Of a DNA stretch of 64,000 nucleotides, positions 26,669-40,500 are shown piece after piece. The DNA is taken from assembly GCA_013397695.1 (NCBI GenBank), contig VYZI01000348.1, positions 539,224 through 603,223 on the forward strand, read 5' to 3'. How positions within the stretch are numbered: the stretch's first letter is position 1; each line of letters starts with the position of its first letter. The notes beneath the pieces were generated by a model. The model was not told where the DNA came from and ran no database searches. It was given only the letters and a program-made list of their open reading frames with translations. A program made the position numbers and the translations under genes. This stretch comes from Centropus unirufus (taxonomy: Eukaryota > Chordata > Aves > Cuculiformes > Centropidae).

Positions 26669-29600
26669 GTCTTGCCATTGAGAGGTGAAGGCAACAAAAG
26701 CCAGGTGAGCCAGCAGCTCCACGAATAGCAGGAGCTGTGCTGCTCCCCTACACACATGGTCTCCCTTCCTTTCTGTCAAAAAAAAGCACTACGTGTGCTC
26801 TTCGCTGAAGAGGCACAGAGGTTGTGTGGGACTTACTGGGGTTTTCAAGGCTGGCAGAGACTCGTCGCTGTGACTGAGCAGGGCTCCTCGTGTGGATGCT
26901 GCTATTGCTGGCAAAAGAGGTTTCCCACGTGCTGCTTTGAGTGGGTTCCTCCTGCCCGTGCTCTTGCCCGGCTGTGGGCAGCTGTCCCTGCCGCAGAGCA
27001 GTGTCTGCTGCCGTAGGGGTGCCTGAAGGTGGGAGATGGCTGCAGGGAAGATTGGATCGCTGGGAGAGAGGAGATCAGAAGTCACCCGAGAGGGAACCAC
27101 CCTGGCTAGAGCCGAGGGAAGAAGTAGGGAGGTAGGGGGACCACAGACCTTTTTAGCAAGCACTGGCACAATATTGGCTGGGTTTGGCACAATATTGGCT
27201 GGGTTTCAGTTCCCCCACGAGATGGAGACAGTGCTGCTACTTTCAGCTATTTCCCAGCTGTGGTGCAGCAACAATTTACTTTAACAGACTGTGAGGAATG
27301 ATGCAATAGGACAGAGCTCTCAAGAGACATGAGGGGTTTTTATGGGAACTATGGGATGAATATTAACAAACATCTCATGTTGTTATTGCTTACCCTTGGC
27401 TCCACGGCCCTTCAAGGCAGTCATGCCCAGACTCTAGGCTGGTGCCCTCTGTTCTCCATGGAGCAGTTTCTGTGGCAGGGTCTGTGGGTTGTGTGACATT
27501 GCCGTGTTGTCACGCAGCAGAGAAGGAGCTGAGCTGATCCCTCTCTCTCCCCAAGCCATCGCCCTGGGAAGCACACCGGTAGCTTGAGAAGCAGCATAAT
27601 GAAACTTCTAACAGGGGGAAGAGGCTTTTTTATTCTTCACAGAAATAAAAGCATCATTTGTGTCCTTTCAGCACTCTTGCTGCTTTGCTGAAGCAAAGTG
27701 CTTCAGCCCCCCCACGTGCTGCTGTCCCTGTGGGCTGGTTTGATAGGTCCAAACAACTCAGGACATCCTAGAGAGAGTGATTTCCAGAGTCCAGACAGCA
27801 TTCCTGCCTCTGCCACTGCTCTCCTCTGTGAATTTGGTCATGTCACTTCATCCATGTGACATGAGATTCAGGTCTGTCACACACAGCCAAGCCTGGGGAA
27901 TTCATTTCTGGCAATTGTAACCGGCAGGAGCCTGGGCTTTGCTGGGTGCTTTGCATGCGCTTCGATATAACTGTTATAGTAACTGGAGGCGCACAAGAGG
28001 CACCGGATTGGTGTCAAAGGTTGCCAACAGCGAAAGGAAATGTGCTGAGAAATGCTTGTGAATGTCAGCAGTTTGGGGCTTTGATTTACAATAGTGCTCG
28101 ATCGCAGGAGCAGCCCAGTTTGCTCTCATTCTGACCTGGTGTTCTCTCCATTTCAGCAAACACAGGCTGTGCTCCCTCTTCTGAGCTGCTTTGGCTTCTG
28201 CTGCTGCTGTGGTGCCAGGTACCTGAGCAGGCGGGACACCCCACAGTGGTCTGAGGGCTCATCCTGCATCCCCCACCCCTTTGTGAGGATCTCCACTGCC
28301 ATAAATGCAAGAAGAGACCCTTCCTAAACATAAAGAGCCACCATCTCTTTGTCCCTCCTGACTTCCAGACCTGTTTCATCTGCTTTCGTTTGCATCCCCA
28401 TCTCCCTCCTTTTTGCAACCCAATGAAAAACAAACCTAAAGGAAAAACCGGTGCTAATGATCATGACCCCAATACTATTTTATTTCCAATTGGCAGCTCA
28501 TGCAACCAGCCCCATTTTCTATTCTAATAGGAAACTTTATGATGTACCAAATGACCCTCTAATAGGCTGTACTACGTTCCCTCCTGAAATGTAAATGACT
28601 TTTATTTTTTATGATAGTTATTACATTTTTGGTGTATTCCATAAAAAAGGGGGATTTCATTAAGGAGACCGTAAGGTTTCGAAGTGATGCTGCTGGGAGC
28701 TGGGTGGTGCCTTGGGGTGCTGCAGAGGTGGGCAGTGCTGCTGGTGACTGTGGCTCCTCAAGGCTGGCCGTCACCTCCCTGGGCTGGGATGGACACATTG
28801 CACCTCTTGGTCCCTGTAGCTGCTCATGGGGGGAAGAAACTGCTTAGCAGGCTCAAAAGGGAGGGTTTGGGGCATGCAGAGCTCAGGTTATTCTGCGTGT
28901 TGTTGAGTGCCATCTCCTGGCTTGGTGTGCATCAACTGGGTCTCGTGCAGCTCAGCACCCTCAGCAGGGAACCCCGAACGCTGATCCTGCTCTGCTGAGC
29001 TTGCTCTCTTGGTCAGGAAGTTTTCCGGAGAGGCTGCCAGCAGCAGGAGCTGCTCTTCTCTGCTGGTTGGGGAATGCTCATTTCCTGGTAATAGCTTTGA
29101 TTTAATTAGAGAAGCTGAGCCCTCACGCAATACAAGCTGGAAATGCTATGGCTCTGCGGAGTTCTGCTGGTATTTTCCTCTACATTTTGCTGTAGAGCAG
29201 TAGGAGGAAGGTGTGGGATGTGATCCAGGGAGGAATTAGGCAGGAAACTTCCCATGGGCATCAGAACATGCACTTTTACTTTAGCTGAAATTAGGTGCCC
29301 AAATATCTTGCTGGCTCTGTGTGAAGGTGACTGCAAAGACCAGACCTAAATCATTTCAGTGTCTTCTTGTATTTATAAAAATACATGATTTGGGTTTTTT
29401 TCTAGCTGGTCCTGACTGATGAACTGGAAGCTTAGAAGAAATGCAGTGGGAAAGGTCCTGTCTGGTAGCAATTTGTCCTGGCTGGAGCCATCAGCCTGCG
29501 TTTGCCTGGCTCACCCCGATGGTCTGGGGAGGCTGTTGAGCACGGGGGCATTCCCCAGCACCTCTTTCAGAGAAAGCATCCCATGGAACCAAGGCAAGGT

Positions 29601-31129
29601 GCTTTCCTCCTCCGGGGAGGCCAGAGGGACCTCGCAACAGAAAGAAACACAAAGCAGGTACTTGGCCTATTGAACTTAAGTGCTGGGGGTGATGAAAGAA
29701 AGGGCGATAATTCTCTTGGAATCACTTTTGTCTGGCTTTTGGGGACAGCATTGCTCATTCTTTCCCCGCGGAGAGGGCATAAATGAACTTCAGGTGCTCG
29801 GACATGCCCATGGCAATTACCCACCCCTGCTCTGGCTGGTCAAGACCAGCGAGTGTCCCTTGGCAGCTATGGTGACGCAGTTCCCAAAACACGTATTTTG
29901 GGATGGAGAGGGAGGGGCAAAAAGCAGAGCAGCTGACGGCCAAGCCCTCCGCGTTCAGCAATGACTTCGCCCACTTTTAAGTAATTTCTTTACTAAGTTC
30001 CCTACACCTACCAACACCCTGCTGTGGTTTCTTTAAAAGCAGTCTGTTTATTGTCCGTGGGTGAAATCTGGTCATGCTGTACTGCTTATTAGTCCAAAAC
30101 TGAGGTCAGGTGGGTTGGATTTCTTTCCCAAGTGCTTTTATAATATTTGTGTTAGCTGGGCAACTAAGTGCTGTCAGATGTAGTGGCAATGGAGCTTGCT
30201 GCTGTTGAAATTTTTATGGTTTCATGCATTTTACAGCATCACCTGTCAGGCTCCAGCAATCATGATGTCACCTGTAGTGGAATACATAAACTTGAACGGC
30301 AGAGGCTGGGGCTCGGGGATTTCTCCAGTAATTAGGGCTCCTTTCTCTCCTCCTCCAGTGGGGCGGTTGGGAGACCTTAAGACAAGGTGAAAGAAAAGGA
30401 GCAGACCTCTCTTCTCCCCCGGGCTTTGCCCAAGCCGTTCTGCATGATCTGGGCCAAATCGCTGCCTTCGCTCCAGCTGTAGTTTCCATACTGCCTCTTT
30501 GTTTTGCTGGCTGTGTCCCTGGGGATAGGAGCTCCCATATTCAGCTGGAGACATGGGAAAGGCTTGAGCATTTCCTGTGGCTCTGGTGTTGTCTGGTACC
30601 CCACGCATGTGGGGTGGAGATGTCGAACCTGGCAGCAGATGCAGATGCTGTGGCGCAGGGACAGACAAGAGGGAGGTGGCTTCATTGGGCGAGTGTTTAA
30701 GCATTTTTGAAGGGAGCGTTGGGAGGGGGCTTGTTCTCTGCGAATAAGCAAGGACCACACATCTGGGGTTCTCCCTGCCTGCTGGGCTCATGGTCTGTGG
30801 CCAGCACTGGGCTCACTGCACTTTCCTCCCAGGCGGGGTTCAGTCTCTGTCTGATTTTAGCGTCATTGCAGTTCTGATTACATTCAACTTACAGCAGTGT
30901 GACAGAGGGACTCGGTGAAGGCCCTCAGGGAGCACAAGGGCTTGCTGAGTGCAGGTTGGTCCAGGTCTGGGCAGAGGTTTGAGTTGCATGGCTGAGGGCA
31001 GGAGGACACGCTCTGCTTGAGATGTCCACGATGGACGTGACTGTGTGCTGCATGGCTGTATCCTCAGATCATCCATGGTCCACCCTCTCCACTGAAAGAG
31101 CGGTTCAGAGATCAATGAAAAGGTTTGAC
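26669..31129. other. Intergenic, no gene seen
   Basis: No gene recognised. The 181-codon minus frame at 30246-30791 overlaps other frames on both strands and has no recognisable domain. A short tandem repeat at 27164-27205 is listed separately. Confidence 0.5.
27164..27205. repeat. Two perfect tandem copies of a 21-bp unit
   Basis: TGGCACAATATTGGCTGGGTT (unit first base 27164) is repeated exactly at 27185. The unit contains the palindromic core CAATATTG. Perfect identity suggests a recent slippage duplication. Confidence 0.9.
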
Positions 31130-34100
31130 AACAGATGAAGGAATGGCGCTGATCTCTCTGATTAGAAGCAGGAAAATGATTGTGGTTTTTTCCTGGTTCT
31201 CATTTGTTGGTGTAGTCTTTTCCCAGAAAACACTACCTTGATGAACTACCAAATTAGCTTTAAGATGATATTCCATGTGGCTTAACAAAATGAAATGAAG
31301 ACATGTAGCCCTACTGCTGAGCTATAAACTCTCAGTTAAAATGTCTTATAGGACACACTGATAGGGTTTTAAGAGCTATGTAACTGATATGGATCTTCTG
31401 GTATCGTTAGGCTTCAAGAAATCTGTTTCTGATAATCACGGTTTACTGAAGTTTGGCAGCGATGCCAGAGGTACGGATCTGTTACCTTGTGGTCCAGCCT
31501 CAATAAATCTGTTTTAAATAATCAATTGATACTTCAATAATAAACAATAACTGATTTATTAAATATAAATTTGAACATGTTCTGCATTTCAGACATACTG
31601 AAATCTGTTTTGTTCTGCTTTACTCTAAAGGAGCTTTTACTGATCAGCTATTGGTATCAGCGTGCACCAAATACTACCTTTCCGTATAGAGCATTTCTGA
31701 CTTCTGATTTATAACTCGTTGCTGTATTTCAGTGCTGTTTCTCCCCCAGCCTAAACTTTCAAGTTTACTTTTCCTTATGAAGATTAAGAGTTCTTACACC
31801 ATTATATGCCACCCCATTATTGTAGTAATAATATCAATAGAGAGTAAATAGCTTAATTCCATATTTTGTCTCCTTTTTCTACCCTTTTCATCTTAGCTAA
31901 GCTCTACAAGAGTCTGAGTTTACTGTTTCTTTGTCAGAGCTATAGAAACATTTTTGTGTCTTACTGTTCATTTTCTCAGCTGAGTACGATATTCCTCCCT
32001 TGAGCCTTCGATATTCTGAGATTTTCTCTTGCCACAGAAAAACTGTTGAAGTTTTGAATTAAATGTATCTGTGCTTTGGTAACTTAATGCTTTGTTCTCT
32101 GAAAAACGAGTCCTGTGCTTGCAAGTAACTCTTCAATATCTCGTGGGTCTGCATGGAAGTGGTCAATGTCCTGGATAGCAAAGTGTATTCTTGGTGTCTG
32201 CCAATAAGAAGTTGTTCGGGAGCATGTGAAATGCTGTGGAAATCTGTGAGGATTAGAGAGGCGTGGGTTAATTAACTACAGCAAATTGAGATGTCTGGGT
32301 AGAATTCTGTATCAGCAATAAAGTGGTCACCTGATAGAGCAGAGATCTTTAAGAAACTGTTGGAGTTTTGGGACATGGCTCTCAGCTGATAGAAAAGTAA
32401 ATCACTGAGATAAATGAGATCCCTCTCAAAACCATGCGATTCAGAAAAACACAGGCTGAGGCTTTTAACGAAGCCGCAGAAAGCAAAATGCAAGAGTGCA
32501 GAGTGCTAAAAGAGGCTTTAGGATGGTTCTGGAGAACCTTCTTCTGGTTACTTCGGGGTTGTTCACAACCCAAACCCCAGGATCTTGAGCTGGTGTTTTC
32601 CTGTAACCCAGGACCCTGTAGCCACAGGCAGGGAGGGGATATGAACACAGCTGTGACTGATGTTTCCTGCCCAAAAAAGTGGCTCCATCTCCGGCAGGAT
32701 GAATCATTTTTGGAGGTGGGCAGGTTTCCAAACCACTCCTACCCTGGATATTACCCCTCATAAAGACCGCTGTGCTGTGCTGGGTCCTTCATTTGGAACG
32801 GTGTTTTCCTAGCAAATGACTCTGAGGTGCAGCTGGGATGCAGAGATTTATGAGACAGGTTTGCATGGAGGGTATACACTGTGTATACAAGGGGAAATAA
32901 TACATGGGCTGTCTTGCTGTAAGCTGGAAGGGGCTGTGCTGGGCGCAGAGGAGAGGAGGGCAAAGGAGTGAAATCCTGCTCGAGCCATCCGGCCACTGCC
33001 GATGGGCCCAGTGTTTAGTCAGGTGCAGCGCAGCTCGTGTGCGTAACCCTCATGTTATCTTACCTTAAATAAAACATCACTGGGACGTGCCAGAAAGAAA
33101 GGCCTTGGCTCAGACACCATGAAGGGGAAGTTTGTTTAAGTAATTACCAGTAAGGCAGTGGGTGCTTCCTGGGAATTAATGACTGGTCAGCTCGATGGCC
33201 TTTGCACAGCCCTCAGGAAATGTCCCGGGCTGATGGCCTGGCAGCGTGTGGGAAGTGCAGATGCACAGCGGGGTGTGAGAGGTGGGTGATGCTTGCTTTG
33301 CTTTGCTGACTCCTGGGAGAGCGGCTCCACAGAACAGGGTGGAGATTCTTGCACAGCCTTGGGAGAATTCTTCGGCTCATTTGGCAGGGACTTTGTAGGG
33401 ACTTCCTGAAAGGTCGTTGGAGAGCTCAGCTTTAATATCCTCTGCCCTGGTCAGAGGGAGGAAGCCTTGGTTCTCCCACAGCTCCCAAACTCTAAGGGAC
33501 CCCCACTGATTTACTCCAGCCAAGGATTTGTCTTGGTTGTGCTGAGACTGATCTCGTTTGTTTTCCGCAGCTTGTTACTGCCTCCCTTGCGTGCTTGTAG
33601 AGATTGCTTGGTTTCGTTCCTCTTCCTTTTTCAATCTTGTGTGAAAAAACACTGAGCTTTGTGGTATTGTAATCACCATCATTAATAATAGCAATAACTT
33701 TAAATTATTACATTAAGCCTTTCTGAGAAGCCTTAATTCTTAGGTAATTGTTTTCCTTCAGTGTCCCGAGGAACCTTGCAGTTCCAAGGATGGACAGCAG
33801 ACTTGGTTCTGGTATTTTTACATCTTTCCTACCCAGCCTTTCCCATCTGGTGGAGAGGAGGTACGGTTTTGATAGGCCGCCTTCTGCCCACAATGGGGAG
33901 ATAAAAGTGCCAGAACACCAGTAACTGGCCAAGTCAGCCTGAGATGGGAGATTGGAGCCAGCTTCTGCAAAGGGGTGGAGGTCAGCTCCTACCTCACATT
34001 TTTCATAGAGAAAGGGGCAAAGTGGAGCAATGAGTAATGAAGGATTCCCCACAGAATTGCACTTTGCAGTGCTTCCATTGCGCAGAAGGATCTTGGAGCC

Positions 34101-34507
34101 CAGACTGGCAAGGCTGGGGTTTTGTGTAGGCACGTGAGAGGGAGGAGACCTGCTTTGGGTCTTGGGAGGGCCCCCTGCGAGTTTGGGTGGAGGAACTAGG
34201 CTCACAGGCCACAGCTGATGCTGCCTTGCTCTGGCACCCGACAGCGTGGGAGCCCTTAGGACAGCCTGGTGGCCACCAGAGTGACTTCATGGAAAGTGAA
34301 TTTCCTCCAAGTGACTGAGAGCATAGTGTGCATAGATGCCACGGTATCCAGTTAGCCGGATGGCTCCCTGGCATCTGATAAGGGGTTTTCCCTGCAGCAG
34401 GGGAGAACATAGTTGACAAGGCTGATAAATGGACCGAAGATTTTTCTGGGGCTGTTTTGGTCTTCTGGGAATGAGGACGTCATTGCAGATCAAATGTCTG
34501 ATCTTTT
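31130..34507. other. Intergenic; AT-rich block then ordinary DNA
   Basis: 31140-32130 is AT-rich and free of long open frames and recognised repeats. From 32380 onward short frames occur on both strands with no domains. No gene seen. Confidence 0.5.
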
Positions 34508-34567
34508 GCTGGCATAAATCAGCATAACTCTACCAAAGTTAATGGTGGTGTGCTGATTTACACCAGC
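34508..34567. repeat. Imperfect palindromic repeat (ancient interspersed element remnant)
   Basis: The left arm GCTGGCATAAATCAGCATA pairs with the right arm TGTGCTGATTTACACCAGC read in reverse complement, around a centre near AAAGTTAATGG. From memory this resembles a palindromic 'CTGGTGTAAATCAG...CAATGG' interspersed repeat that is frequent in turtle and crocodile DNA and decayed in birds. The family name is not certain. It could form a hairpin of about 25 bp in RNA, but no expression evidence is visible. Confidence 0.65.
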
Positions 34568-37500
34568 TGAATTTGTACCATAGAAAATAATTTATTTTCT
34601 CTGTCTCCCCCCCATTTTCCCTCTCTTCTTGGATTAGAAATGAAGTCTATAAAGCTAATACGGTCCCTGCAGCAGCATAACTTCCACAGAGTGTTTGCTT
34701 GAAGAGGTTAAAAGCCCTATAAACTACTTTACATTCTCTAATAATAGAATGCAGATGCAAAAGGGAAGGATTTGATGGTCAATTAATGCAGAGACTATCC
34801 AGTGCTTTGCATAGAACATACTCCCTGGCTTTGAAACACAATGCCCAATTAAAACCTGCCCCAGAACTGGATCAATATTAAAAAAAGTAATAACAATCTG
34901 CAGCACTCTAGGTAGCATGGGCAGCGTTTGGGGTGCCTCGGAGCTGTTCCTCATAAACTCTTGGATAAGATTTGTCTGAGGGTTTCCAATTCCAGCTGCT
35001 CCTGGAGAGGAGCTGTGAGGTAGCGTTCAGTTAGTGGAGCTGGACAGAGGATTATTTTCCAGAGGAAAAGTGAAGGCAAAGTAAGGAAAGAGTTGGTGAT
35101 CCCTTGTACATTCTTCCAAAAGGAAATGATGGTTACTGTAAATGTACTGCCCTTCAGCTGGAATATCCTGAGACCTCACTGTCAGGCTGGGCCAGGCAGT
35201 GCCCGGAGGGTGGATCTGGGACTGAGCTGAGCTGACAGGATTTCAGCGTATTCCACACACCGAGTTACTCAAGTAACTTATTTTGCAGTTGGATTTCGTA
35301 TCACTGGCTCCAGCTGGGGGGTGGTTGGTATTGGTGACCTGTCAGCATGTCTGTGCATGCCATCGTGGCTCAGAAGGGTCAGTGCAGTTTCTGAGAAGAC
35401 CATATTTGATGGAACAAGAGAGGTTAGGGCTGCATTAGTATGGATGGGATGTGGATTTAATAGTCCAGAAGGTGGAATGAAAGCCATTCTCTTTCACAGG
35501 TCTACACTACAAGTAGGAGCTGGAAGAGGAGGAGGCAGTTTGGGCAGCAGAAATTAATCAGGATAGGAGCTAACCCCTTCTTGGCTCTAGAGTTTAATCA
35601 CTGTCAGTGACGCCACTGTGGAAATAACCACCTTCTTTTTGGAGCTGGAGTAATGTACTTGCCATACAGAGTGACAAGAAGGTGGAAAAGCACGGGTTTG
35701 CTTTTGAGGTGCCTGGAGACATTTTCTTAAGGACTGAGCCGAAGAAGATGGGTTACCTTAGCCAGAGAGATCTTCCCCTCAGCTGCCAGCTCTGGACTGA
35801 GCTTTCTCCTTGGTCAGCCCTTGCTGACTACGGGATCTCCTCTGCTTTAGCCAGACAGAGGAGATGGGGATCACATCACCGACCTTAACTGCCAAGAGTT
35901 TGTGTAGCTTGTATAGCCAACGGTTCTTCTGCTTATGTGGTCAGCAATTAGAGATTCTCTTTTCAAGGCAAATTAATGCATTTGATAGTAGAGATCCAAG
36001 GAAGCCCTTTCTTGTTCTTTCCCTTCTTGTCAGGCTCTTTGTGCACAGAGCAAACCGGTAACTGAGCAAAGCCAATGGGTTGGGCAGGGGTGTGTATTGG
36101 TGGCCTCCCGTGGGCATGAGCAGGCATGGAAAGTCCATCTGTGAGGCATCAAAACCCTGATGGCAGCCCAGAATATCTCATTATTTTCTCTCTGCCTCTC
36201 TTTTCTCCCTTTCACGTTTTTGTAAAGAGAACTGGAACACACAAAAGTTTTTTTAAAGCCTTTGAAACAAGAAAGAACAGATTGATTACAGACAGATCCC
36301 ATTGGAGGTGGGGAGTCCTCCAGGTCGATCTTCAAGGTTGAAGCATTCAATGTTTTTCTGTTTGAGCTCACACACCTTCTTTGGCCCCTGGTTTTACTCC
36401 CAGCTGCATAAAATCTCAGCACAGATTGCCAAGGCCAAGGGGAATTGCCCAAGTTTGAGAAACCAAAACTGAATGAATGGAGCATGATATGAAAGCATAA
36501 TAGCACTGATTTTTCTTATTGCAGGAAGGCCTCTCGACACCGTTCTGACAGCATAAAGGGTCATTTACATCTATTTTAAGCAATGTAAAAGCTTGATCCT
36601 CATTTACACATACTGAAAAAAATATAATATGCACCAAGGCTAAGCTCCTTCCTACTGCCAAAGTGATGGAAAGAGACTTTAGTGTAAATAAGGTTTAGGC
36701 CTGTTTTCAGTTTGAGCACCACAAACGTGCTGGTGCAGATGGAGGAAAGATGCCAAATGTATTTATTTTGGCCCAGCAGGGTGTTTCTTCAGTTTTCTGT
36801 CTGTGGAAGAAAGGGAATGCACACGTTTTGGCACTGCCTTCCATGAGAGCCACTGGAAGTGTCACCTCCCCCACCTCAGGCTGGGACCAAGGACGCCACC
36901 CCGAAGGTAACCGCACAGAGGATGCTCTTGTTAGGCAGGACCAGGGCGAGCAGCAGCTGCTGAATGGGCACCTTTGTGGGGAGGGCTGCGAGGTCTCTTT
37001 CCAGCTGATAAACTGATCCCAAGGACCCTGCAGCAACTTAAACCAAGCAGAAACCAAGGATGCACGAGCTGACAAACTCTGTTTATGTCAACTAAAGAAA
37101 ACCAGCTCTCTGCTGGCTGCTGGAAATGGGCTGCAGACCTTCTCCTGGGCTGGAGGAGACATGGAGTAACTGCTCAAAGATGTGAGTAGTTCCCTAAACA
37201 GGATGATGATGACAATTACAGGCTGATAGGGGCTCGGTATTTACATCTCCTTAACCAGTCAGATTTTAAACCAAATCACAGCATGAGAGTGCATTGTTTT
37301 TCCCCAGGAAGATTGAAGGAGGCTGTGATTTATCATGGGGCGTGGGGTAAGTGGCTGATATTCCTCGGAGGTTCAATAATACCGGCCATCTGCACAGAGA
37401 TTACAATGCAACTTCTCCCCATTCTTTTTTCTCTCCATGTAAGACAGGGGCAGCCTAGATCTGAGGGGAGGTGCAATTTTAAGCAGGGCTTCCGTGCCTC

Positions 37501-40500
37501 TGTGCCAGCATGGGACGGATTAGAATTAGGTTCTGCTAATTTGCTCCACATGGAGCTTTCAGTTTGAATTCTGTCTCCCAAATTAACAGGAAGACCACCC
37601 TATCAGTATCCTGACTGCTGGATTTCCCGTTGTGGGGCAGGAAATTCTCATCCATCCCACTTTTCCTGTGATTCAGGCAGTGCCATACCCACTGTTCCAA
37701 GGGAAGGAGTATCTCTGTATTGAGCCACCCGGGACACCTGAGCTGATCCAAACTTGGGCAGTCATTTCAGAAAACAGAAAACCTGAAGTCTGGGAGCAGG
37801 AAGGATGCACAAACCAGGGATTATTACCTCCTGATTTCTTTTGTTTTTTTCTGAATCTCAGATTGCTCCTGTTCAGGAGGAAGTTCTCAGTAGGCTTATT
37901 AGCAGAGAAGCCAAAATAAGTCTTGATAGAAAACACCCAGGGGCTCTGATTTTGTATAAGTACTTATTAATCAAATTGTTTTTGCAGTGTGGCATAAAAA
38001 AAATACAATAGTGCCGGAGTTCTTGTGGCAGTCCTTCTGCTAGACCACAACTTTTCCAGCTGCCTGCAATGTGGCGCTTTTTAGAACAGCATCCACTCAG
38101 ATGGTGGAGAATCTATCACAGCCCAGGGTGAGTAATTCCAACGGTTCATTACTCTTTCAATTGTAAACTGGCACCTTCCTTGCAGTTAGAATTTGTCTAA
38201 TTTTGGCTTCCAGCCATTGGATGTTGATAGGGCTTTGTCTGTTGGGTTAAAGAGAGTTCTGCTATCAGAGATCCCCTCTTTAGTAAATTCTCTTTATAGT
38301 TAATCAGACACTTCTCCCTCTTCTTTTTGATAAGCAAAATTAAGTATCTTAGTGGGAGCAGCTCCCCTCCACCCCGCAGCCCTCAAATTATTACTGCAGT
38401 TCCATCCTGAATTCCTACCCCAGTGTCGTCCAGGTGCCCCATCAGCCCATTGTGCCATTTGAGACATTGTGGGGATGTCTCATCTGTGGGGATGCAGGTC
38501 TGCATTCAGGCATCTGAAATAAGCCCTCAAATACCAGAAGAAGGAGTAAAATCCGTCTCCCCTAACTTGAACCACCTACAGGTGTAGCAGCAGACCAAAA
38601 CTATCACCTCGTTTCTGGAGTACATCTTGTCCGCTCCAAGTGCCCGTGTGCTTTTCTGGTAACTAATGCAGCACTCGCTCAGCTGCAGTCGCCCTGAGGG
38701 CAGCTCTGGCATCACACTCCTGTTCTGCTGCCCATTGCCATGGTTGTGGAGCCCCTGGGGTGGCCGTGAGGTCCTACTGGAGGGCGGCTTGGCAAGTTCC
38801 TGTCTCCAAAGGAGACTACTGCCCATTTTAATTCTGTGGGCTTGGGAGAGGACGCCGTGCTTATGAGGTAGACCCATGCCCATAAAATCTAGCAGGGTTA
38901 AGTTGCTGATGCCAATTACTGATGCCCCTGATAGCATCAAGGACAGAATGTTGTGTCATCTTCTGTTCCTTGATCCTGGATATCTAAGAAATTGCCCATT
39001 CTTTGTGTTGTGATGGCGATGTTGTCAGGAAGCCTTAAAGGGCCTCCATCAATGATGTTCTCTGTCCTCATTTCTACCTGAGGGGCACCTGAAGAATGCC
39101 ATCATTCAGGGCTTTCCAGAACCTCTCAACCGAGGCTGGGCTCTGTTTTAATGTTTGGCACTATCCTGTCTTTTCTTACTGTAATTTGGGTTTATTTACA
39201 GTGACTGTTCATGTGCCAGGAGTTTTATTATAGACAACGAATCTCATTCAATCAAGAGCAGAGACCAAACAGCCATTGTTTAACCTCACTGCAGTGGGTG
39301 ATGCCAGGAGCACAGCTGGGACCCACCACCCTTACTCTGCTCTCTGTGAGTAATCAGCAAGTCCATGGGCTGCAGATTGCGTGGTGCACTGTGCTGTGCA
39401 GGGGCCTGTTTGAGGCCCAGCTAGAAAGCTCTGCTGCTTATTATGGGATGGTAGCATGGGATGTCTTTGGTGCAGCAACTGGTGAATTCGCCAAGGTGGG
39501 CTTTCATATCAAGTCTTTGCCACCATGCAGCAGTTAGCTAACTTGCTATTTCATGAGACCATATCTTCCTCTGAGCTGAGATGTTCGGTAATTTGCCCTC
39601 TTGGGCCTGTGAATCAATGGCCCCAGAGTTCTCTCCGTTGTGCACTAACCTAGTCTGTCTTCATCACCGTAGCCCAAGGCTCAGAAAGGTGTTTTGGAGC
39701 AACTCTGCTTGCAAACTCTCATTTCATGAGCAGCCAAGCTCTGTGGAACATGAGCGCCCAACTAAAGGAGACTCGAAGAGCCTGATCACGGCAGGAGGAA
39801 ACACACAGGAAACAACTTCTCTCAGGTGAGAAGGATGTGTGGCAGGGACTTGCGAGAGCCTGAAAGAGCAGGCCTGAGTGCGTATAAGCCATGGTGTGAA
39901 ACCAGGGCTATAAATAATGCCCTGATAGAAACCAGATCTGTTCTGCGTATGCTTCCCATTTCTATCCCAAAGCAAGGAACTTGTTTGCAGTGGAACGCTC
40001 ATACATGGCCGATGCTTTGGCCTCTGTTCCTTCCCCCAAGGCATGTGCTGGTCCTCTTGAGACCTTTAAAAAGAGGTTTTGGGTGTGAACTGGGAAAGGA
40101 ATGTGTAGATCTTGGGGAAGATTTCCCACTGGCCGCTACATCTGAGGGTAAACTGCACTGTTCTACTCCTAATAGAAATTGTCTCTTTCACTTGTTCCTC
40201 CTTACATCCCTTTTTTTACAAAAGAAAAGAGTTGGGAGCCAAACTCACCTGCCTGAGGACAGAAGATGGCTGTACAAACAAACCTGGCTGTTATCAACAG
40301 CTGGGGCACTGTTCAAATATTATATTTTATATCAAATATAGTTCATGTTCTATTTTTTTTAAATCTCCCAGACAAGCAACTAGAGAAAGTAGGAATTCGT
40401 GTATCTAAATGTCCTCAGTGCCAAATCATCCTGTGAGCCACCATATAGAAAAGAAGTTTATTTCTGTCTTACTTTGTATTCTTTTAAATCACCATGGCCA

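Noticed and set aside
30246..30791. 181-codon minus-strand open frame
   Set aside because: No recognisable domain, biased Pro/Ser composition, and overlapped by other frames on both strands. It looks like a chance frame in GC-richer DNA.
39826..40341. 171-codon plus-strand frame
   Set aside because: No recognisable domain, and the composition drifts along the frame. No splice or promoter context.
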